Source: Desulfosporosinus fructosivorans (GTDB taxonomy: Bacteria; Bacillota; Desulfitobacteriia; Desulfitobacteriales; Desulfitobacteriaceae). From it: DNA of 64,000 nt. The notes below the pieces were generated by a model. That model saw only the letters and a list, made by a program, of their open reading frames with translations, was not told the origin of the DNA and made no database searches. This document shows positions 1 through 9,060 of the stretch, in pieces. Every line of letters starts with the position of its first letter. Within the stretch, counting starts at the first letter, position 1. Location of the stretch: contig NZ_SPQQ01000004.1 of the NCBI RefSeq assembly GCF_004766045.1, positions 1 through 64,000 of the forward strand. Direction: 5' to 3'. Both the position numbers and the translations under genes were made by a program.

Positions 1-241
1 CCTGCCCTAATCCCACGGTTGTTGTCGTTTTTCCTTCTCCTGCTGGAGTAGGGTTAATAGCAGTAACTAAGATGAGCTTGCCATTGGGCTTATCTTTTAA
101 GCGATTCCAAACACTCAGATTGATTTTGGCCTTATACTTGCCATATAACTCGACCTCATCCTCTTTCAAATCAAGTTTTTGGGCAATCTCCAGGATTGGT
201 TTCATTACTGCTGCTTGGGCAATTTCGATGTCACTTTTCAT
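1..241 (-). CDS. fhs: Formate--tetrahydrofolate ligase, N-terminal part (cut by window edge)
   Basis: The first 80 residues of formyltetrahydrofolate synthetase, which makes 10-formyl-THF from formate, THF and ATP in the methyl branch of the Wood-Ljungdahl pathway (family knowledge). The sequence shows the typical start MKSDIEIAQ, then [10 protein letters not shown] and the nucleotide-binding stretch [10 protein letters not shown]. The ATG follows a GGAGA ribosome binding site. The rest of the gene (usually about 555 residues) lies outside the window. It has its own sigma-A promoter with a GTATAC-type palindrome also found at four methyltransferase promoters here, which suggests coregulation. 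Very sure of the family. Confidence 0.95.
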   Translation of the reverse strand, partial: MKSDIEIAQAAVMKPILEIAQKLDLKEDEVELYGKYKAKINLSVWNRLKDKPNGKLILVTAINPTPAGEGKTTTTVGLGQ

Positions 242-304
242 CTTTCATTCTCCTATTCTAGTTTTATTAAAACCTTTGACCACCTAAACTCTTATAGATA
301 TACC

Positions 305-363
305 TGTATATACAATTAGTAATCTATAAAGATTATATTATCAAAATGCAATTATTTTGTCAA
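305..363 (-). promoter_or_regulatory. Sigma-A promoter and palindromic operator of fhs
   Basis: On the minus strand TTGACA (358-363) and TAATAT (335-340) are 17 bases apart, a consensus sigma-A promoter. The perfect palindrome TGTATATACA (305-314) lies about 15-25 bases after the expected transcription start, where a bound repressor would block RNA polymerase. GTATA-AC palindromes are typical of GntR/HutC regulators, two of which are encoded nearby. The promoter is seen in the sequence; the regulator assignment is inference. Confidence 0.8.
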
Positions 364-559
364 TTATACATTTTACTATATAATCTGCATTTTTTTGTGG
401 TCACACCCATGGAAATGATTTCTTAAGACCCAGTAATGTATCTAGAGTAATACACTACTTCACTTGCTTCTATCGTTTAAAATACTGGAATTTCTGAAAA
501 TCTCCTTACCTTAATTCCTTTGTGCTAAGAACTCCAGGTGTTACTGCTGTTGGGAATAA
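364..559. other. Gene-free stretch upstream of fhs promoter
   Basis: Together with the flanking promoter and terminator this forms a 400-base gap between fhs and the small protein gene. I see no further gene or repeat in it. Confidence 0.5.
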
Positions 560-626
560 AAAAACCATCCATATAAAAACCTGGTCTCGCTACTTTGCTG
601 ACCAGGTTTTTGTATGGATGGTTTTA
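560..626 (-). terminator. Strong bidirectional rho-independent terminator
   Basis: A long near-perfect inverted repeat (arms AAACCATCCATA and its complement, plus inner arms AAAACCTGGT / ACCAGGTTTT) flanked by A and T runs. It sits just after the stop of the 113-residue small protein gene and closes the minus-strand unit that starts with the MFS transporter. Confidence 0.9.
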
Positions 627-641
627 CAACGTCATCTCGCA

Positions 642-983
642 TTAATTAACCTTTGTTACATCAATACTGGAATTTTGAGGCAATGCCAAACCAGCTGCCA
701 CTTCCACCGTTTTCATAATTCCGGAAACTCCAGGGCAACTAGGATGCGGGCTATATTTGGCAAAAATCTCATAAACCTTCCCAGTATGAAGTTTATTCAG
801 AATTTCTTTGTAGGCATCTACTTCCGTTAACTCTTTTGCAATCTTTTGGTAATTAGGACAATCACTCGTTATTACCAATTTTATCATCTTACTTCTTCGA
901 GAATTTGATTGACTCTCATCGCTCACTGCCTTGACATTAATGGTAAAACCGCAGACCCCACAGTGAATAGTTCCTGTCGCCAT
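642..983 (-). CDS. Small conserved cysteine protein (DUF6951-like)
   Basis: A 113-residue protein starting MATGTIHCGVCG after a GGGAGGG ribosome binding site; an upstream in-frame ATG at 998 is less well placed. It has Cys residues in CGVCG, SDCPNY and HPSCPGVSG and looks like the small DUF6951-type proteins often seen beside corrinoid methyltransferase genes (recalled resemblance, not a search). Last gene of a unit after a UroD-like methyltransferase and an MFS transporter. Function unknown; the cysteines might bind a metal or take part in redox (inference). Confidence 0.7.
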   Translation of the reverse strand: MATGTIHCGVCGFTINVKAVSDESQSNSRRSKMIKLVITSDCPNYQKIAKELTEVDAYKEILNKLHTGKVYEIFAKYSPHPSCPGVSGIMKTVEVAAGLALPQNSSIDVTKVN

Positions 984-1016
984 CTTAATCCCTCCCACAC
1001 AATTACTAGTAGCTCC

Positions 1017-1928
1017 CTAAGGTTTGCTTGCCACTATGGAATTCAAGTTACTTACATATTGATACACTTCAGTTACCTGTTTGACAGGTAGTTGGCTTCC
1101 AAGGATCCCGGCACTACTCCCAAAGATATAGCCACCCCCACCTGAAGCCACAGCCAATAATTCCGCAGCTTTTTCCGTTCTATTTTCCTCACTAAACCAC
1201 CCCAGGTCATACCCCCCCATTAAACACAAATTATTTTCCGCAGCTTTTTTAACTATAGCTATATCGGCAAACGAAGAAAAATCTAAGGAATGTATTCCCT
1301 TAATCCCTGAAGCAATAATATCGCTTAATACCGGAATTATATTGCCGTCGGCATGAAAGAAGATCGGCGATTTTTGGGCTTCTAAAATGCCTACTTGCTC
1401 CGTAAGGCCAGGGAAAAAGTTCTTGCGCAAATGATCAGGGGAAATAAAAGTCCCCCTTTGATAGGCAATATCATCCGCAATAATTAGGCCATTTGCCCCT
1501 AACTTTAAAGCATCTAGTCCTAACTGAACATTAGCAGCTACAACCTTAGCTGCGAGTTCCAGTATGATTGGATCACTTTTAGCGATTGCTATCAGAAACT
1601 CACTGAATGAAGAAAAAAGCTTTGCTGTTCCCTGAAACGGACCGTCGATAATAGCAAAGATAAAAAAATCTGTTTCTTTCCGCCATTGTTTTAATTCATC
1701 CCAAACTGGTGCGTTACACTCTCGAAAAGAATCAGGAGAAAAGGCTAAGGCATCAAGTCCAAGGAGGTCACAAGCCTCAACTCTATCTTTAAACTGAATG
1801 TTCTCCTTCAGACCTAATAATTTAGCGACAAATTCATCTTCTAGGTAAAACTCCCCTTTGGGTACTCGATCCACGCACTCATGACGAATTGTAGCAAGGA
1901 TTCTTTCGATTTTCTTCAAATAACTCAC
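1017..1928 (-). CDS. Uroporphyrinogen decarboxylase-like methyltransferase
   Basis: A 303-residue member of the UroD/MtaA superfamily. The fold is shown by the N-terminal RVPKGEFY, the central GLIIADDIAYQRG, the conserved FHADGNIIPVL and the late GGYD stretch. In anaerobes such proteins are not heme enzymes but zinc methyltransferases that move methyl groups to or from corrinoid proteins or coenzymes (family knowledge). It is shorter than the two 370-385-residue relatives in this window. The start is GTG with a close GGAAGA ribosome binding site. It follows an MFS transporter by 20 bases, so both probably serve one substrate. Substrate not deducible. Confidence 0.8.
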   Translation of the reverse strand: MSYLKKIERILATIRHECVDRVPKGEFYLEDEFVAKLLGLKENIQFKDRVEACDLLGLDALAFSPDSFRECNAPVWDELKQWRKETDFFIFAIIDGPFQGTAKLFSSFSEFLIAIAKSDPIILELAAKVVAANVQLGLDALKLGANGLIIADDIAYQRGTFISPDHLRKNFFPGLTEQVGILEAQKSPIFFHADGNIIPVLSDIIASGIKGIHSLDFSSFADIAIVKKAAENNLCLMGGYDLGWFSEENRTEKAAELLAVASGGGGYIFGSSAGILGSQLPVKQVTEVYQYVSNLNSIVASKP

Positions 1929-1948
1929 ATTCTTCCGTTTTTCAGTTT

Positions 1949-3376
1949 TTAACCCGCCTTATTCTCAGCAATTTTCGTACTTACTCCCATAATCATAATA
2001 CAGCTAATACCCATTAAAACACCATCTAAAATCAAGGGGGTTCCCCAACTTCCGCTACTATCTCGTATGGCACCGGAAATTACAGGTGATAATACCGCTC
2101 CAATTTCAGATACGAGGTTCAACATGCCAAACGCTGCACCACGCAAATGAACGGGTGCAATTTCTGAAGTAAGAGCATGCGCAACCGCTTGCAATGCGAA
2201 AAATATTAAACCTGAAACAAAGAGAATAACCGATTGCACAACCGAATCATGTCCTCCGGACATGACATAGGCTGCAAAGACAAAGATAAACACCGTTAAA
2301 AGAGCTTCCATCGCTATTAAGACATTGCGACGACCATTGGGTTTATGGGCTACCATATCGGAGATTTTTCCGCCTAATGGAAAACCGATCACCCCAGCTA
2401 TTGCATTAAACGAAATAACCAACAAAGCCGACGCTAAAGTCCCCCCACCAAAATCTTTTATTACAGCGCCTCCCCAAAAACCATAAAACCAGAGGTGCCA
2501 TAACACTGCAATATAAGAGATATAAATAAGCACTAAATTTTTATCCCTTAATATCGGGCTAACTTCATTACCTTTCTTGATAAAGATAAAGGCGATTAAT
2601 ACAAAAGCTAAGCAGGTTAAGATGATTGCAATCAGCACATCGTTTAAATGCAGTGCATTTGTAATAAAATAGACAGACATGATAGCCACCAAGAATACAA
2701 TAGCATATTTAAGCAAACTGAACAAAGCTTTCCCATAATTCTCAGGCACAATTTTTCCTTGAGGTTTTAGGGCCTTGCGAATAAAGAAGGCTGCTATAAT
2801 TGTGACTGTCCCCAAAATAAGAAAAGGGGCTTTCCAAGCATTGACACCCATCGAAGGTTGAGCCCACTCTATTAAGTATACTGTTCCCACCAAAGCGGCA
2901 GATAAGCCCACCGTAAGTCCACCCATGACTACCCCCATGCCTAAACCAAGCTTATCGGGTGGAGTCACTTCGGCAACCAAGGAGCGGTCATTTGAATAGA
3001 GAACACCTTCACCAAGCCCGGTGAAAACCCGCAGGGCAATAAAAGCCACTAAACCACCGGTTAATCCCGTTAAAAGGGTAGTAATACCCGCCCAAAAGAT
3101 ACTGATTACAACAATAGTCCGATAACCAAACTTGTCACCAAAGTAACCTCCTGGGAATTGTGTTAGCATATAACCGGCAAAAAATAGACTTCCCAGCAAA
3201 CCACCAAGGGCATGAGGGTTACTGGCAGCTTCTAAAAAGCCAACCTTGTTAGTAATCATCCAAGTAACGACTGGGCCAGTCAACGTTCGGTCAGCATAAG
3301 AAACTACCCAACCAATAAAGAGCATTAACCAAATCGTATGGTATCTTTGCCATCCCTTTTCTTTTTGTACTGTCAT
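1949..3376 (-). CDS. MFS transporter, anion/aromatic acid symporter type
   Basis: A 475-residue protein with about 12 hydrophobic segments. The first MFS signature (YADRTLTGPVV near the N terminus) and the loop GGYFGDKFGYR between helices 2 and 3 point to a sugar-phosphate/organic anion type permease. I place the start at the ATG at 3376, since the GGAGGAG ribosome binding site directly abuts the upstream ATG at 3385. The gene lies between a soluble chemoreceptor and a UroD-like methyltransferase, so uptake of a methylated substrate (for example a methoxylated aromatic acid) is a reasonable guess. Substrate unproven. Confidence 0.85.
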   Translation of the reverse strand: MTVQKEKGWQRYHTIWLMLFIGWVVSYADRTLTGPVVTWMITNKVGFLEAASNPHALGGLLGSLFFAGYMLTQFPGGYFGDKFGYRTIVVISIFWAGITTLLTGLTGGLVAFIALRVFTGLGEGVLYSNDRSLVAEVTPPDKLGLGMGVVMGGLTVGLSAALVGTVYLIEWAQPSMGVNAWKAPFLILGTVTIIAAFFIRKALKPQGKIVPENYGKALFSLLKYAIVFLVAIMSVYFITNALHLNDVLIAIILTCLAFVLIAFIFIKKGNEVSPILRDKNLVLIYISYIAVLWHLWFYGFWGGAVIKDFGGGTLASALLVISFNAIAGVIGFPLGGKISDMVAHKPNGRRNVLIAMEALLTVFIFVFAAYVMSGGHDSVVQSVILFVSGLIFFALQAVAHALTSEIAPVHLRGAAFGMLNLVSEIGAVLSPVISGAIRDSSGSWGTPLILDGVLMGISCIMIMGVSTKIAENKAG

Positions 3377-3412
3377 GTCAACCATCTCCTCCTATTTATT
3401 TTGAAGAAGTAG

Positions 3413-4273
3413 TTATATCTTTTTTTGAGCGATTAATTCATCCACTGTATGAACCTTTGCTAACTCAGATAGTTGCTTCGTGATTGTGACAATTTCTTCA
3501 GTTGCGGCGGCCATCTCCTCCGATGCTGCTGCTTGGTTCTCAGACGAAGTGCTCGTATTATTGATTTTCTGACTGATCTGCTCGATTGCCTTTTTTATTT
3601 CTAAAAGCGACTTCGATACCTTTTCAGCTGATTCCTTGCTTAAGCTTGAGAGTTTACCCATTTCTTTAGCTACAACACTGAATCCTCTACCTGCATCTCC
3701 TGCCCTTGCCGCTTCTATAGACGCGTTTAGGGCTAAAAGGTTTGAATGCTTCGAGATATTTTTAATATCTTCGATGATGGTATCGATGTCCTTAATCTTT
3801 TCTTCTGTCTGCGCACTGAATTCGTCAATCTCCTTAATAAAAACTGATAATTGCTGCGAACTCGAAGCAACTTCCTCTATACCAGCGTTTAATTGTTCCA
3901 TAGAGGAGAAGAGCTTAGACGTACTATCTTGAATGTTCATCTCTTTTTCAATGCTCTTAGAGACTGATACTATGGCAACAACTTCTCCATTTTCATCAAA
4001 AACTGGTGAAAGCTGTCCTTTGGCTGGAACCCCGAAAAATCGTGTAGGAACTATTGACGCTAATTGTTTTTTGCTTTTCTTTACCAAATTATAGTTTTCC
4101 ATATTTTTAATAGGATCTCCAACTTTTGAAGGCATCTTAAGTTCGCCCCCCGGCGCATAAGCTTGGATAATCTCTTTTCGAAGATCAAACACGACTATAG
4201 TGACATCGTCTTGCATTACTCCATTCAAGGTTGGCATTACATCAATAAATTGTTGAAGGTCTTTTTCTTTCAT
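3413..4273 (-). CDS. Soluble methyl-accepting chemotaxis-type protein
   Basis: A 286-residue protein without transmembrane helices. Residues 1-110 form a small sensory domain; residues about 120-280 are the coiled-coil MCP signalling domain, with the hairpin tip [18 protein letters not shown] (179-196) that contacts CheA/CheW. The length is about half of membrane receptors. Cytoplasmic receptors of this design sense metabolites or redox state (family knowledge). Between two transporter genes it may report uptake of the same substrate (inference). It ends with QKKI and lacks the classical CheR-docking pentapeptide. Confidence 0.9.
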   Translation of the reverse strand: MKEKDLQQFIDVMPTLNGVMQDDVTIVVFDLRKEIIQAYAPGGELKMPSKVGDPIKNMENYNLVKKSKKQLASIVPTRFFGVPAKGQLSPVFDENGEVVAIVSVSKSIEKEMNIQDSTSKLFSSMEQLNAGIEEVASSSQQLSVFIKEIDEFSAQTEEKIKDIDTIIEDIKNISKHSNLLALNASIEAARAGDAGRGFSVVAKEMGKLSSLSKESAEKVSKSLLEIKKAIEQISQKINNTSTSSENQAAASEEMAAATEEIVTITKQLSELAKVHTVDELIAQKKI

Positions 4274-4323
4274 TCTCTTTAACTCCTATCAATCTCATTT
4301 CTTACGGTCAAAAATCACGTAAG

Positions 4324-4365
4324 CGAAATAAGGGAGATGAACACTAATTCATCGCCCTTATTTCG
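4324..4365 (-). terminator. Hairpin between transporter and chemoreceptor genes
   Basis: Inverted repeat with 11-base perfect arms (CGAAATAAGGG and complement) and an inner GATGA/TCATC extension. It lies after the stop of the GPH-type transporter. It has no T run on the minus strand, so it may attenuate or stabilise mRNA instead of ending transcription. Confidence 0.5.
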
Positions 4366-4387
4366 ATACAATCTTTAAGATCTTCGC

Positions 4388-5743
4388 TTAGACTTTCCGA
4401 GCAGCTATTTCTTTTTGCATTTGTGAAAGGCTTGCAGGTGTAATCTTGTAAAGGAATATAATAAAGAATAAACCTACTAGCATTATTACTGCTGGCACCA
4501 AAGTCAATCCGTTCTTAATAGATTCTATGAGTACTGGTGTCGCCTGCATATTTGCAACATATCCTGCTCCCACAAGAACAGCTGTGATAATAACACTTCT
4601 CACCAGAATAGCCACTTTAATTGGAAAACTAATTAAAGACATGATGAAACCTCTGGCATTTTTACCTGTTTTCCATTCACCATAATCAACCGTCGATGAA
4701 TACATAACAACCCCCAACGCATCCGGCATTCCATAACCTAAATAGGCTATGAACATGATGATCATGAAGGAAACATAATTCATTGGTAAGGCCCATACCG
4801 CAAAAAGCCCGATAATAAAAATTGAGAGGGACAAGATATACGTATTTCTTTCTCCGAACTTCTTAGCAATTGGATTTGCAATCAGAGCTCCAACGAAACA
4901 TACTACGTTAAGTCCCGTCATGAAAATCGCAATAACAACCAAATTATTTACAACATATTTAAAATAATAAAACGCCAATCCAAAGATGACGAACCTTCCT
5001 AAGTATCTACCTAATTCCCCTAACATTAAGCCGATAAGTGGTGGGTTGACAATAATCTGCTTCAACATCTCACCAATAGGCATCTTTTCTGCAGGTTTCC
5101 CTGATTGAACGGTCGTTCCGTGGAAGGCATAGTCTTTGGTCATAAAGAACAAGGTATAATAACTAGCAATCATAACTGCCCCAGTAATTACAACAGTCAG
5201 TGTATACCCCATCGCAGGATTTCCTTCGCCAAGCGCCAAGATCATCTTCATTCCAATTAAGGAAAAAGCAATAGCACCTAAGGAGTTAAACATCCCCCTA
5301 TTCGTCGACATGGCAATTCTTTCTTCTCGTACAGTTGTCATTGAAGAATTTAAGGCTACATGTCCCGCATAGAAAATATTCCAAATTAAATGACTGACAA
5401 CAAATCCGACTGTAATGATAATAGCATTCACTGTTGGTGAGCCGATTTTAGAAAACTGTAAAATAAAGAACAATGCTGCAAAAGGAGGTCCTACCAGTAG
5501 CCATGAACGGTATTTCCCCCACCTCATATTGCTCTTTTCCAATATAACTCCTGCAGTAGGAACCCATAGGATATCAAAGATACTAGTGATCATCAAGACC
5601 GTTCCAACCAGGGCCATTGGTAGCTTGGCAAAGTCAGTTAAAAATGCCGCGAAATAAAACACTTCCATATTTACAAATAATTGAAATCCGAATGAGGGTA
5701 ATCCGTAAAGGTTAATAATCGATTTTTTTAATCCCTTTTCCAT
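4388..5743 (-). CDS. GPH-family (glycoside-pentoside-hexuronide type) cation symporter
   Basis: A 451-residue, 12-helix permease of the MFS_2/GPH type, shown by LYGLPSFGFQLF at the start, WGKYRSWLL in loop 2/3 and DYGEWKTGKNARG near the middle of the second half. I place the start at the ATG at 5743, seven bases after GAGGAG; a longer frame from 5821 has its AGGAGGTG too far upstream. It follows a methyltransferase-I gene and a 92-base structured spacer, so it probably imports the methylated substrate of that enzyme. GPH members carry sugars but also betaines and other compounds, so the substrate is open. Confidence 0.88.
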   Translation of the reverse strand: MEKGLKKSIINLYGLPSFGFQLFVNMEVFYFAAFLTDFAKLPMALVGTVLMITSIFDILWVPTAGVILEKSNMRWGKYRSWLLVGPPFAALFFILQFSKIGSPTVNAIIITVGFVVSHLIWNIFYAGHVALNSSMTTVREERIAMSTNRGMFNSLGAIAFSLIGMKMILALGEGNPAMGYTLTVVITGAVMIASYYTLFFMTKDYAFHGTTVQSGKPAEKMPIGEMLKQIIVNPPLIGLMLGELGRYLGRFVIFGLAFYYFKYVVNNLVVIAIFMTGLNVVCFVGALIANPIAKKFGERNTYILSLSIFIIGLFAVWALPMNYVSFMIIMFIAYLGYGMPDALGVVMYSSTVDYGEWKTGKNARGFIMSLISFPIKVAILVRSVIITAVLVGAGYVANMQATPVLIESIKNGLTLVPAVIMLVGLFFIIFLYKITPASLSQMQKEIAARKV

Positions 5744-5950
5744 AAAATAATCTCCTCTCAAAATCAATTTCTTTACTTCTAATTTGTCGCTAATATTAGG
5801 TCGATCCGTCTCTTTTGTCATTACTAACTTCTATAATGTCACCTCCTTAAATGTTTTTATCTCCACATTCAGAGTCATCCATTCATAAGATCCAGCACGT
5901 AATTTATGGGATGGATCAGAACCAAACTAAAGAATATTCAGAAATATCGA

Positions 5951-6042
5951 AGAAGAAATGTGGGCAACCTCCTCCCCGTTAAAGCCTTCCGTCTTGTAGC
6001 ACGCCTACGAGGTCGAATGTTGCCCAGTGAATAAATTCTTCT
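5951..6042 (-). promoter_or_regulatory. Candidate structured RNA leader or intergenic RNA
   Basis: In the 310-base gap before the GPH transporter the minus strand can fold into an outer stem AGAAGAA/TTCTTCT, a perfect 7-bp stem GGGCAAC/GTTGCCC and inner stems CCTC/GAGG and GTAG/CTAC around an unpaired GGCTTTAACGG stretch. There is no T run. It matches no riboswitch consensus I know. It may process the mRNA or sense a ligand for the transporter gene. The folding is seen; function is inference. Confidence 0.4.
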
Positions 6043-6057
6043 GGAAATCTGATCAAC

Positions 6058-6201
6058 TTACAATAGTAAATCCATAATGAAGCTAAACACAGCGTCTTCA
6101 TATTTCTGAATTTTTGGTGCTATTACATCTGTCGGCTTGCCCTCTAATTCAGGATGCACTGCTAAATATTCTTCCCAAGTAGCATAATATTTCGAATCCA
6201 T
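6058..6201 (-). CDS. 47-residue acidic small protein after methyltransferase I
   Basis: Starts MDSKYYATWEEYLAVHPE after a good AGAGGAGAGG ribosome binding site inside the end of the methyltransferase gene; a longer frame from 6246 has no comparable site. The stop of the methyltransferase lies 20 bases upstream, so the two are probably cotranslated. It is acidic and aromatic-rich with a predicted helix at the C terminus (FSFIMDLLL). I do not recognise a family; an accessory subunit of the methyltransferase is possible. Confidence 0.65.
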   Translation of the reverse strand: MDSKYYATWEEYLAVHPELEGKPTDVIAPKIQKYEDAVFSFIMDLLL

Positions 6202-6220
6202 TTTATCCTCTCCTCTAGCC

Positions 6221-7375
6221 TTAATAAGTTCCGTTTTCATACACATACTCCAAAACAGCTCTCATGTTTTCCGCGACAGGACCCTTCGATTCAAAATTGA
6301 TAACACTCTTATCTGCTTGGAACCAATATTTTCCACCAGGAGCAAGGATATCAAGTAACTCTTTAGCTTTGTCAATACACTGCTGCTTTGTACCTGTTTG
6401 TAACAACGTAATCGGATAGAAACCAGAAATAATATGTTTCTTGCCGAGTTTTTCCTTAACAAGTTTGGCATCACCGTATTCAAATCTCATAATCGTATTT
6501 TCTGGTAATTCATAGAGATAATCGAGGTATCTCATCCAGTCATTTTCCACAAACAATTGGACATTTTGACCCATGCCAGATAACGTCTCGACTAACTTCT
6601 TGAAGGTTGGCCAGTATAAGGTCGCGAAATCTTTATCACGCAAATAGGGAGCCATGTGAAGAGGAATAAACGTATAACCTAACATCCCGGGACTCGGCAG
6701 AGTACCTTTCTTGATCATCAGTGGTAAGACCGCTTCGCAGGCTGCCAGTATTTTATCTGGATATCTTCGAACATCACCAGAAATACCTTTGAAACTTCTC
6801 AGAAAGTCTGCCATAAAGTCAAAGGGAGCTTCAGTTAGAGCGCCAACTATTCCAGCATAACCATATTTTGCATTCATTTTTGCTCTAATCGTTCCGAGGT
6901 AAGCTAGGTCATCGGATTGTGCTCGCATTGCTTTGGCTAAAGCCATTGCCACTTTCCCTGGTGCTCCGTTAAACTCAGTGAACAGCCGAGGTAAAACCTT
7001 TTCAACAATACAGTCGTATGGTGACGCGATAAAGTCATCATATTCCTCTGCCAACAGGCCCACGACTTCAGGATGCTGCATGAATCCGCTAGAACTCATG
7101 ACAATAGGAGTTGACCCTAGGATCTGGTAGTGTGAGGGAATTCTAATGGAACCACCAGGATAGGTGTCTGTGAAAAAATCTTGACAAAACTTATCATAGA
7201 CAGGTTCTAATCTCGTTAGATCCCATTGGCATTCCGCCAAGTCCAGACCAGCATATTGGATAGCAAAATCTTGAGTTGCCGGATTGCTAACCGGCACTCT
7301 TTTGGGAGTTTTTCCGCTGAAAAGATCACGGAACATCTGATTTCGTTCATTGGTCATAGCAACGGCATCCATCAT
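6221..7375 (-). CDS. Methyltransferase I, UroD-like, corrinoid-dependent
   Basis: A 384-residue UroD-superfamily protein that in such operons demethylates the substrate and methylates the Co(I) corrinoid protein encoded just upstream (family knowledge from O-demethylase and methylamine/methanol systems). The sequence has TPKRVPVSNP near the N terminus, the LTEAPFDFM stretch in the centre and a C-terminal GGKYWFQADKSV region. It starts two bases after the corrinoid protein stop, with GGGTGGGTG as ribosome binding site. Compared with the paralogue at 19-20 kb it lacks the HSGCD-type C-terminal cysteine motif, so the metal site may differ. Substrate unknown; methoxylated aromatics are the leading guess. 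Confidence 0.82.
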   Translation of the reverse strand: MMDAVAMTNERNQMFRDLFSGKTPKRVPVSNPATQDFAIQYAGLDLAECQWDLTRLEPVYDKFCQDFFTDTYPGGSIRIPSHYQILGSTPIVMSSSGFMQHPEVVGLLAEEYDDFIASPYDCIVEKVLPRLFTEFNGAPGKVAMALAKAMRAQSDDLAYLGTIRAKMNAKYGYAGIVGALTEAPFDFMADFLRSFKGISGDVRRYPDKILAACEAVLPLMIKKGTLPSPGMLGYTFIPLHMAPYLRDKDFATLYWPTFKKLVETLSGMGQNVQLFVENDWMRYLDYLYELPENTIMRFEYGDAKLVKEKLGKKHIISGFYPITLLQTGTKQQCIDKAKELLDILAPGGKYWFQADKSVINFESKGPVAENMRAVLEYVYENGTY

Positions 7376-7376
7376 A

Positions 7377-8015
7377 TTATTTCACCCACCCTTGACAAGT
7401 TTTCAGTCCTTCAGCAGCGTTTGTTGTAAAAGCGTCCGCGCCGATTTGCTTACAAGCGTCTTCATTAACAGGATTCCCGCCAATAATAATTTTTACACCA
7501 TCTCTTAAGCCCGCTTCATTCAGAGCCTTAACCGTGTTATACATTGAATCAATAGCAAGGGTCAGAACGCCACTCATTCCAACGATTTGTGGTTTAACTT
7601 CTTTTACCTTTTCGACAAACGCGCTGGGAGATACGTCAATTCCCAAGTCATAAACGTCAAAACCCGCTGCTTCTGCCATACTACCGAAAATATTCTTCCC
7701 AATATCGTGTAAGTCTCCTTCAACAGTACCAATGACGATCGAGCCAACTTTTTGAGTAGCTACACCACTTAATACAGGTTTCAGTAATTCAATTGTTTGG
7801 GATAGCAATTCCCCAGCAAAAATCAGGTCGCCCACGTAGTATTCGTTCTTTTCAAACAGATCCCCAACAATCGCCATACCTTGCTGGCAGGCGAAAACAA
7901 CCTTTTGGGCATCTTCACCACTTGGGTTTGAAGCTACAAAATCGTTAATCATGCCTAAAATAGCTTTTTCGTCGAGGTCTCCTACCGCTTGTGTTAGTAC
8001 CTGTAAATCGATCAT
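7377..8015 (-). CDS. Corrinoid protein of methyltransferase system (copy B)
   Basis: A 212-residue B12-binding protein of the MtaC/MtbC/OdmB type. Residues 1-85 are the helical cap domain; residues 88-212 are the Rossmann-like B12 domain. GDLHDIGKN at 100-108 carries the base-off ligand His103, followed by SGVLTLAID and IIGGNPV. It carries the methyl group from methyltransferase I to methyltransferase II. The order MT II - corrinoid protein - MT I is typical of O-demethylase operons. AAGGAG precedes the ATG. Confidence 0.95.
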   Translation of the reverse strand: MIDLQVLTQAVGDLDEKAILGMINDFVASNPSGEDAQKVVFACQQGMAIVGDLFEKNEYYVGDLIFAGELLSQTIELLKPVLSGVATQKVGSIVIGTVEGDLHDIGKNIFGSMAEAAGFDVYDLGIDVSPSAFVEKVKEVKPQIVGMSGVLTLAIDSMYNTVKALNEAGLRDGVKIIIGGNPVNEDACKQIGADAFTTNAAEGLKTCQGWVK

Positions 8016-8212
8016 ACTTAAACAACTCCTTATTAATAATTTGTGTTATTTAACTTATATCCAAGATTTAAGCTTTCATCTTAAATTTTTCCAAATCGGC
8101 GATTATGAATGTCGAAAAAGATGATATTTGTCATTGTTTGTAGGATATTCGCATTATAGCACTAAATTAGCCTCAATAAATGTATTGAAATTTAGTTTTC
8201 CCTTTAGTCCTA
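8016..8212. other. Intergenic spacer within the methyltransferase operon
   Basis: An AT-rich 197-base gap between the MT II gene and the corrinoid protein gene. No hairpin terminator or promoter stands out, so readthrough from the MT II promoter is likely. Confidence 0.4.
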
Positions 8213-9025
8213 TTAAACGTCAATTTTTACTGGACCAATCTTGTTTTTGCGGAAGGCATTCAAGTAATTTCTGCAAAAACGGTCTTTCCCCAGTAACGCA
8301 TCGGTTACAAACAGTGTCGTAACTATATCTCGATTACAAGGATCTAAGATGGCTGAATCCATTCCTGCATCGATAGCTAGAGTTAAGAAGTGTTGATTAA
8401 CAACTTTTCTTAACGGCATTCCGAAGGATATATTGCTTAAACCAGACGTTACTTTAATAGTAGGATATAAGGTTTTTACTTCTTTTAAAGTCTCGACAAA
8501 GTTTAATAGAGATTGATTATCTGCCGATAGCGCCATTACTAAAGGGTCAATGTGGATCCGATCTGGAGTAATATCATAAGTCAGAGCCTTTTCAACCATC
8601 ACCTTTGTAATATCCACCCTTGTCTGAGTATCCTTTGGGATACCCCTACTATCACACGTCAGGGCAATAACTTCCCATTTAGTCCCTTTAATAATCGGAA
8701 AAATTATCTCGCATTTTCCACCTTCTTCAGATACGGAGTTAATCAATCCTGGGCGTTTGGCATATGGGAAGACCTTTTCAATAACGAGTGGATTTGGACT
8801 ATCGATACACAACGGCGTATCCACTGCGTCCTGAACAATGCCCATTAGCCATAGTAAAGTATCTACTTCGACATCTGGAGAAGTACTCGCACAGACGTCA
8901 AGATAATCAGCACCTGCCTCAGCTTGCTTTAGGGCAAGATTCCGAATGAATTCCTCATCCTTTTGCTCTATGGCTCTTTTGACACTTGGTATAGTTCCGT
9001 TTATTTTTTCGCCAATGATAATCAT
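8213..9025 (-). CDS. Methyltransferase II: methyl-corrinoid protein:THF methyltransferase
   Basis: A 270-residue pterin-binding TIM barrel of the MtrH/AcsE/OdmC kind. It transfers the methyl group from the corrinoid protein to tetrahydrofolate, which feeds the Wood-Ljungdahl pathway (family knowledge). Landmarks are IIIGEKINGTIP at the start, GADYLDVCAS, CIDSPNP, INSVSEEGGK, ALTCDSRGIP, IHIDPLV, TSGLSNISFG and ILDPCNRD, which line the pterin site in relatives. AGGAGG precedes the ATG. It is the first gene of a unit with its own operator-bearing promoter. A paralogue lies at 20.8-21.6 kb. Confidence 0.93.
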   Translation of the reverse strand: MIIIGEKINGTIPSVKRAIEQKDEEFIRNLALKQAEAGADYLDVCASTSPDVEVDTLLWLMGIVQDAVDTPLCIDSPNPLVIEKVFPYAKRPGLINSVSEEGGKCEIIFPIIKGTKWEVIALTCDSRGIPKDTQTRVDITKVMVEKALTYDITPDRIHIDPLVMALSADNQSLLNFVETLKEVKTLYPTIKVTSGLSNISFGMPLRKVVNQHFLTLAIDAGMDSAILDPCNRDIVTTLFVTDALLGKDRFCRNYLNAFRKNKIGPVKIDV

Positions 9026-9060
9026 TGAATTGGGCCTCCTTTTTATGCTTCATGGCTACT

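Noticed and set aside
5951..6042. Cobalamin, THF or c-di-GMP riboswitch
   Set aside because: I compared by eye for the conserved cores of these classes on both strands and did not find them; only a general structured element can be supported.
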